Of a DNA stretch of 10,717 nucleotides, positions 7,069 through 10,717 are shown in pieces (positions within the stretch are counted from its first letter, which is position 1; each line of letters starts with the position of its first letter). The stretch spans positions 1 through 10,717 of the forward strand of contig JBJXGF010000130.1 of assembly GCA_046153015.1 (NCBI GenBank), written 5' to 3'. This DNA comes from JBJXGF01 sp046153015 (GTDB lineage Bacteria; Actinomycetota; Acidimicrobiia; Acidimicrobiales; CAIXPF01). Made by a program: the position numbers and the translations under genes. The notes under the pieces are model-generated. The model was not told where the DNA came from and did not search any database. It saw nothing but the letters and a program-made list of their open reading frames with translations.

Positions 7069-9876
7069 TCATGGTCGTCTGGACACCTGGGCGCCGAGAC
7101 GGGTGAGGGCTTCGGTGACGGCGGACTGGGGGCCCTGTTGCCGGCCGCGTGCTTGGTGCGCTGCATAGGCATCCGCACCGAGCGTGGCGATCAGCCGGTC
7201 GCGGCCGCGTTGGACTTCCGGGGCGACACTGCGGATGCCGCCAAATGGCTCGCCGGCCGCCTCGCGGAGTGCCGCGGATGCTCCGAAGATCTCGGTAGCC
7301 AGGCCCGTCTCTCCGCGGGACTCGAGCAAGAGCGCGGCCAGCTCGAGGGCGTCGGCGAGCCATCGTCGGGTCCCGAGGTCGTGCAGGAGGCGGAGGAGCT
7401 CCGCCAACATCTCGGTCGCTCGGGCGTTGTGACCGGCCAGGACGGCGGTCTCCGCCGACCGGGCCAGCGTCATCAGCAGGGTGCCCGCGTCGGAAAGGCC
7501 TCGAGCGGTGGAGATAGCGGCCTCGGCCAAGCGTACGCCCCGCTCCGGCTCGCCGAGCAAGACGATCAGTGGGGCCAGTGCCGCCTGTGCTCCGGCTGCC
7601 GCCCACCTGCCCCAGTCGTGACTGAGCGCCACCTCCGCCGCTCGCTCGAAGTGGCGCCTGGCCCGTTCGTGGTCGTTCTCGGCGACCGCGACCCAGCCCA
7701 GGTGGTCATTGCACAGGCAAACACCGTACGGCCTGCCGACATCCTCATAGATGCCGAGGGCGGCCTGGATGAGCCCGCGAGCCTCCTCGCTCTCTCCGTG
7801 CGCCAGCTTGAACTCGCCCAGCGCAAAGTCGCACCACGCGATCGCTGCCGCGTCAACCAACCGACGGGCGAGGTCGCCAGCCTCCCCGAGGAGCGCTTCT
7901 TCCCTCCCAGGGTCGGGCCGGTCCGAGTCGTGGAGCATGAACGCCAGGTAGATGAGCGCGTACACGCGGGAGCGGTGTTCGACCACCGCGGACGCGGCAA
8001 CGACACGCTCGGACCATTCCCGGCCCTGGGGGTCTCCTGCGAACAGCCATGAAGCCGATAGCGCAGCGACCAAGCGAGTGGCGGCCTCGATGTCACTCTC
8101 GGACCAGGACCACTCGAGCGCGGCAGAGAAGTTCTCCTGGTCGGCCGCAACACGATGCAACTTGGGATTGCCGATGCACACGTCCGCGCGGGCCACGAAG
8201 AAGCTGCAGAGACGACGCCGAGTGGCTTGCGTCTCACCAGCACTGGCCAGCTTCTCGGCAGCGTACCGCCGGACTGGTTCGAGCAATCGATAGCGCAACT
8301 CGTCGCCATCGCCGTGCACGGCGACGAGGGACTTGTCGATGAGATGGGAAACGAGCTCGAAGCCGTCGCTGTCGCCGTCGGGGACCGTCACGTCGGGAGC
8401 GTCGCCGGCAACCAGCGCCAGCGCGGCGTCGAGGCCGAAGCGACCAGGAAAGACCGCCAGGTGTCGCAACGCCGCCTGCTCGGCGGGCGAGAGGAGGTCG
8501 TGGCTCCAGTCGAGCGCGGCCCGCATGGTCTGGTGGTGGGGCATGGCCGTGCGGGCGCCGCCGACGAGCAGCCGGAAGTAGTCGCCGAGGCGCTGCTCGA
8601 TCTGTTCGACGCCGAGCATCCGCGCCCAGGCGGCGGCGAGTTCGATCGCGAGCGGGATGCCGTCGAGGCGGCGACAGACGCGCGCGACAGCGCCCGCGTT
8701 GGCCGGGGTCAAACGGAACTGTGGCCGGGCGGCCTGGACCCGTTCACAGAACAGGGCAACAGCGTCGGAGCCAGCCACGTCGCCGGTGCCGGCCGGATTC
8801 GATGGGGGCAAGGAAAGGGGCGGCACGGCCAGCGTCACCTCGCCCGGCAGGCCCAGAGCCTCCCGGCTGGTGGCGAGGGCGCGAATTGCCGGGCAGCGGG
8901 CAAGCAGGCGATGGACGAGGCGGGCCACGCCGCCGATCAGATGTTCGCAATTGTCGAAGAGCAAAAGCATGCTCTTACCGGCCAGGTAGGCGGCGACCGC
9001 CTCTTCCGTCGCTTCAGCACCGTCTGGCCCGCTCGCCATGACGCCAAGCACCGCCCGCAGGGCAGCAGGGACGGCCCGATCATCGGATACGGCGGCCAAC
9101 TCCACAAGCCACACGCCGTCGGGGTACCGCTCAAGGGCGGCGCCGGCGGCTTGGAAGGCTAAGCGCGTCTTGCCTGCACCCCCGACCCCGATGAGGGTAA
9201 CCAGACGGGACGCGGCCAACAGGGTGTCAATCTCCTGCAGCTCGAGGGCGCGACCCACGAAATGCGTCAGCGCGATGGGCAGGTTGTGGCGATGCGCGAG
9301 GAGCGAACGCACGATGGGGAACTCCGACTCCAACCCAGGGTGGGCCACCTGGAAGACCCGCTCCGGTCGGACGAGGTCGACGAGGGAATGCTCGCCGAGG
9401 TCGAGGAGGGTGACGTCCGGATCGAGGTCATTGCGGAGCAGGGCGGCGATGGGCTCCGAACACAACACCTGGCCACCCCAGCCGATGGCGAGCAGACGGG
9501 CGGCCCGGTTGAGCGTCGGACCGAAGTAGTTGCCCGCCCGGCGCTCGGCTGTCCCGGCGTGAAGAGCCATCCGTGCCCTGAGAGGCAGCGGTCCCGACCA
9601 TACCGCCTTCTGCAGGGCCAGCTGCGCGGCCACCGCAGCACGGACGCCGGCGCCGGGGTCAGCAAAGGCGGCGCACAAACCATCACCGGTATGCCCGAAG
9701 ATCTCTCCGCCGGCCGCCTCGACCGCCGACCGCACCAATAGGTCGTGGCGAGCCAAGTCCTCGCCCATCGCCTGCGGGTCGCTCTCCCACCGTCGGGTGC
9801 TCGCCTCGATGTCGGTGAAGAGGAAGGTTGTCACCTCGCCCGGAGCCGGGGGCGTCGTCCCGGGCGACTCGAGCAT
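7069..9876 (-). CDS. Cyclase-homology / STAND ATPase / TPR-like regulatory protein
   Basis: This 935-residue protein has three parts. Residues about 14-180 are a class III adenylate/guanylate cyclase homology domain, with metal aspartates D22 (FTDIE) and D65 (GDG) and the NxxxR pair N123/R127. The lysine usually found just before the GDG strand is replaced (IFGHTGDG), and the usual Asp of GDYFGP is Asn116, so base selection or activity is doubtful. Residues about 200-540 are a STAND/NB-ARC-like ATPase: Walker A GVGGAGKT 230-237, Walker B LLLFD 304-308, GIPLA 406-410, then a winged-helix-like segment (HLIDKSLV). Residues about 540-910 are helical, TPR-like repeats. Relatives often end in a LuxR HTH; none is seen here, so output by DNA binding is not evident. 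It is probably a ligand-gated signalling ATPase in the cytoplasm. ATG 9876 is chosen because it begins just before the cyclase fold and follows a TAGGGT box and GGTGGA; the upstream extension to 10020 lacks domain content. It is transcribed toward the lipoprotein genes but lies about 350 bases from them. Confidence 0.92.
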   Translation of the reverse strand: MLESPGTTPPAPGEVTTFLFTDIEASTRRWESDPQAMGEDLARHDLLVRSAVEAAGGEIFGHTGDGLCAAFADPGAGVRAAVAAQLALQKAVWSGPLPLRARMALHAGTAERRAGNYFGPTLNRAARLLAIGWGGQVLCSEPIAALLRNDLDPDVTLLDLGEHSLVDLVRPERVFQVAHPGLESEFPIVRSLLAHRHNLPIALTHFVGRALELQEIDTLLAASRLVTLIGVGGAGKTRLAFQAAGAALERYPDGVWLVELAAVSDDRAVPAALRAVLGVMASGPDGAEATEEAVAAYLAGKSMLLLFDNCEHLIGGVARLVHRLLARCPAIRALATSREALGLPGEVTLAVPPLSLPPSNPAGTGDVAGSDAVALFCERVQAARPQFRLTPANAGAVARVCRRLDGIPLAIELAAAWARMLGVEQIEQRLGDYFRLLVGGARTAMPHHQTMRAALDWSHDLLSPAEQAALRHLAVFPGRFGLDAALALVAGDAPDVTVPDGDSDGFELVSHLIDKSLVAVHGDGDELRYRLLEPVRRYAAEKLASAGETQATRRRLCSFFVARADVCIGNPKLHRVAADQENFSAALEWSWSESDIEAATRLVAALSASWLFAGDPQGREWSERVVAASAVVEHRSRVYALIYLAFMLHDSDRPDPGREEALLGEAGDLARRLVDAAAIAWCDFALGEFKLAHGESEEARGLIQAALGIYEDVGRPYGVCLCNDHLGWVAVAENDHERARRHFERAAEVALSHDWGRWAAAGAQAALAPLIVLLGEPERGVRLAEAAISTARGLSDAGTLLMTLARSAETAVLAGHNARATEMLAELLRLLHDLGTRRWLADALELAALLLESRGETGLATEIFGASAALREAAGEPFGGIRSVAPEVQRGRDRLIATLGADAYAAHQARGRQQGPQSAVTEALTRLGAQVSRRP

Positions 9877-9880
9877 GGGT

Positions 9881-9900
9881 CCACCGTACCGTACCCTACC
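9881..9900 (-). promoter_or_regulatory. Pentamer-repeat promoter region of the cyclase-like gene
   Basis: The 20 bases are four 5-base units, CCACC GTACC GTACC CTACC, reading GGTAG GGTAC GGTAC GGTGG on the minus strand. A -10-like TAGGGT (9893-9898) spans the first two minus-strand units and lies 16 bases before the ATG; the last unit supplies the GGTGGA ribosome-site-like sequence. Change in unit number would alter promoter-to-start distance. Confidence 0.4.
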
Positions 9901-9925
9901 TGCGGAGGGAGCCAAGAGCAGCGGG

Positions 9926-10078
9926 ATGACGCACCTGAGCCTTCGGGGGGCGGCGGGCCAGCTGGTCTGTCGCCTGGAGCCCGGGTTCAATGCCGGCCAG
10001 CCGCACATAATCGCGACCACGGACAGCCTGCCGACCGCCCGGGTTCCGGCGAAGCAGCGCGCCGAAGCCGCCCGGTAA
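9926..10078 (+). CDS. Possible 50-residue hypothetical protein, divergent from the cyclase-like gene
   Basis: The frame from ATG 9926 to TAA 10076-10078 has about 88% of its codons ending in G or C, much better than the overlapping frames, and reads like a small protein (LRGAAGQLVCRLEPGFNAG ... ARVPAKQRAEAAR). No family is recognised. The only purine-rich site, GGAGGGAG at 9904-9911, lies 14 bases upstream, which is too far for a good ribosome site. Its TAA stop is part of a copy of the CGCCCGRTAAC motif. It may be a real small element gene, or the remnant of one. The short length keeps confidence low. Confidence 0.4.
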   Translation: MTHLSLRGAAGQLVCRLEPGFNAGQPHIIATTDSLPTARVPAKQRAEAAR

Positions 10079-10104
10079 CGACGTCTCGGATCTCGCCCGA
10101 TAAC
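10069..10104 (+). repeat. Right pair of the CGCCCGATAAC motif
   Basis: CGCCCGGTAAC (10069-10079, 10/11) and CGCCCGATAAC (10094-10104, exact) are direct copies 25 bases apart. They point opposite to the pair at 4705-4786, so the block 4705-10104 has inverted copies at its ends. The first copy includes the stop codon of the 50-residue frame. Confidence 0.55.
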
Positions 10105-10134
10105 AGCCAGAGTGCAGCGCGCAGGCGCGGCGTG

Positions 10135-10323
10135 GTGCGCCCGCCTAAGACGGGGTTACGCGGTCACGTGAAGCGGTACGGGCCGGATGATCCGTTGTTC
10201 GGCCGGCATGTGGGCGCGTGGTACTGGGCTGCGCATGTCCGGGGGCGAGACACGGCGCCTGCGCCCGGTATGAGGTGTCAGCGTAGCCGTCTATTGACAG
10301 CACTGTCGAAGTGTTCTTACTAG
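10135..10323 (+). CDS. Doubtful 62-residue frame, possible gene remnant
   Basis: The frame from GTG 10135 (or 10132) to TAG 10321-10323 contains HVKRYGPDDPL, a string reminiscent of small actinobacterial element proteins carrying RYGPDDP-like segments, but the remainder is Arg- and Trp-rich and shows no fold. Third-position GC is fairly high in the first 45 codons and falls afterwards, and the 3' end overlaps the promoter of the next gene. No ribosome site is seen. This may be a decayed gene whose end was lost, rather than an active one. Confidence 0.22.
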   Translation: MRPPKTGLRGHVKRYGPDDPLFGRHVGAWYWAAHVRGRDTAPAPGMRCQRSRLLTALSKCSY

Positions 10324-10327
10324 CGAC
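10294..10327 (+). promoter_or_regulatory. TTGACA promoter with leaderless-type start
   Basis: TTGACA at 10294-10299 is a consensus -35. TACTAG at 10318-10323 follows after 18 bases as a weak -10, and ATG 10328 comes five bases later, about where transcription should begin. No ribosome binding site precedes the ATG, so a leaderless mRNA is likely. GACAG-CA-CTGTC (10296-10307), a 5-bp dyad overlapping the -35, could be an operator. Confidence 0.5.
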
Positions 10328-10495
10328 ATGCAGGACGGACTGGGGCGAGGCGACCGGGTCGAGGTCGAACTCCACACCGGCAACGTCGGGTGGGGCACGG
10401 TCACCAAGGTCACCGAGAACGGGCTCCACCTCAAGACGACCACCGGCCGTCGGCATGTGTGCTGGCACACGGTCCGCAACATCGAAAGCCGGTGA
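10328..10495 (+). CDS. 55-residue basic SH3-like barrel protein (hypothetical)
   Basis: The frame from ATG 10328 to TGA 10493-10495 encodes a small protein made almost wholly of predicted short strands: GDRVEVELHTG, GWGTVTKVTENGLHLKTTTG, RRHVCWHTVRNI. The alternation of V, T and charged residues and the glycine turns suggest a small SH3-like or KOW-like barrel, which might bind nucleic acid; this is inferred from sequence pattern only. It is followed after seven bases by the DUF2786-like gene, so the two form an operon. The start is supported by the promoter just upstream and by nearly every codon ending in G or C. A larger frame that overlaps it (from 10311) is in another phase and belongs to the next gene. 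Confidence 0.7.
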   Translation: MQDGLGRGDRVEVELHTGNVGWGTVTKVTENGLHLKTTTGRRHVCWHTVRNIESR

Positions 10496-10502
10496 GGCGA
10501 CC

Positions 10503-10712
10503 GTGAACGACCGCGACACCGCCGTCCGACGCGCCCGCGCCCTCCGAGCGAAGGCCGAGTCCACCGGCTACGACAGCGAAGCCGAAGCGGGCCTCGCCAA
10601 AGCCGACGACCTGATCGCCGGCTGGGCGATCCACGACTCCGCCGAACGATCAGGTCGGCTGGTCGTACGAGTAACGGCTCGCCCGACCGTTTCAGCAACT
10701 CCGGGCGGATGA
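10503..10712 (+). CDS. DUF2786-like small protein
   Basis: From GTG 10503 this gives 69 residues. Residues about 7-41 (AVRRARALRAKAESTGYDSE, then AEAGLAKADDLIAGWAI) match the general pattern of DUF2786: a leading helix ending in A-E-S-T, an E-A-E-A/L-A-K-A helix and a closing helix. DUF2786 proteins are common on actinobacterial and phage elements and their function is unknown. The tail (about 45-69) has strand-like VVRVTAR and no recognised motif. GTG 10503 is preferred over the upstream in-frame start at 10311, because it follows the stop of the 55-residue gene by seven bases with GTGAGG at 10493-10498 as ribosome site. The gene ends five bases before the window edge. Confidence 0.65.
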   Translation: MNDRDTAVRRARALRAKAESTGYDSEAEAGLAKADDLIAGWAIHDSAERSGRLVVRVTARPTVSATPGG

Positions 10713-10717
10713 CGTGG

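Noticed and set aside
6729..7178. Minus-strand frame of 149 codons between the cyclase-like and lipoprotein genes
   Set aside because: It overlaps the 3' end of the cyclase-like gene, has no ribosome site, and shows no recognised domain.
8155..9162. Plus-strand open frame of 335 codons opposite the cyclase-like gene
   Set aside because: It lies antisense to the ATPase and repeat regions with intact motifs and has no protein-like content.
4705..10104. Integron attC interpretation of the repeated motif
   Set aside because: The copies do not match the attC core pattern RYYYAAC/GTTRRRY, no long imperfect palindromes were found around them, and no integron integrase is in the window.
1..10717. 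CRISPR array, rRNA, tRNA or insertion sequence
   Set aside because: No regularly spaced repeats, no rRNA or full tRNA pattern, and no transposase frame were seen on either strand.

Overview
The window is high-GC DNA with strong third-position GC, GTG starts and a leaderless-looking promoter, which points to an actinobacterium. The MobF relaxase type and the Thr-rich lipoprotein linkers recall Acidimicrobiia-like genomes; that placement is inference, because no rRNA, tRNA or housekeeping gene is present.

The left part (about 1-4552, plus strand) is a transfer module of an integrative or conjugative element or plasmid. It holds the 3' tail of an unidentified gene, a 68-residue excisionase-type HTH protein, a winged-HTH protein that starts inside the excisionase stop codon (GTGA overlap), and a full-length MobF (TrwC/TraI-like) relaxase-helicase of 1105 residues. 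Dyads upstream of the first gene, inside the second and just before the relaxase are candidate operator or oriT sites.

The middle part (about 4870-9876) lies on the opposite strand. It holds two unrelated secreted lipoproteins with Ser/Thr-rich linkers and unknown domains, and a 935-residue protein joining a class III nucleotide-cyclase-like domain, a STAND/NB-ARC-like ATPase and a helical TPR-like tail with no visible LuxR HTH. These look like cargo with sensing or regulatory and cell-surface functions.

An 11-bp motif, CGCCCGATAAC (at least 10/11), occurs five times and only between the main genes. Two copies lie left of this block in one orientation, two lie right of it in the other, and one lies just past the 3' end of the cyclase-like gene. 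This unexplained pattern is the best candidate for something undescribed here.

The right end (about 9926-10712, plus strand) holds two doubtful short frames, then a TTGACA promoter with a leaderless-looking start for a 55-residue SH3-like barrel protein and a DUF2786-like protein. These small genes could belong to the same mobile element as the relaxase, with the minus-strand block placed between the two parts.
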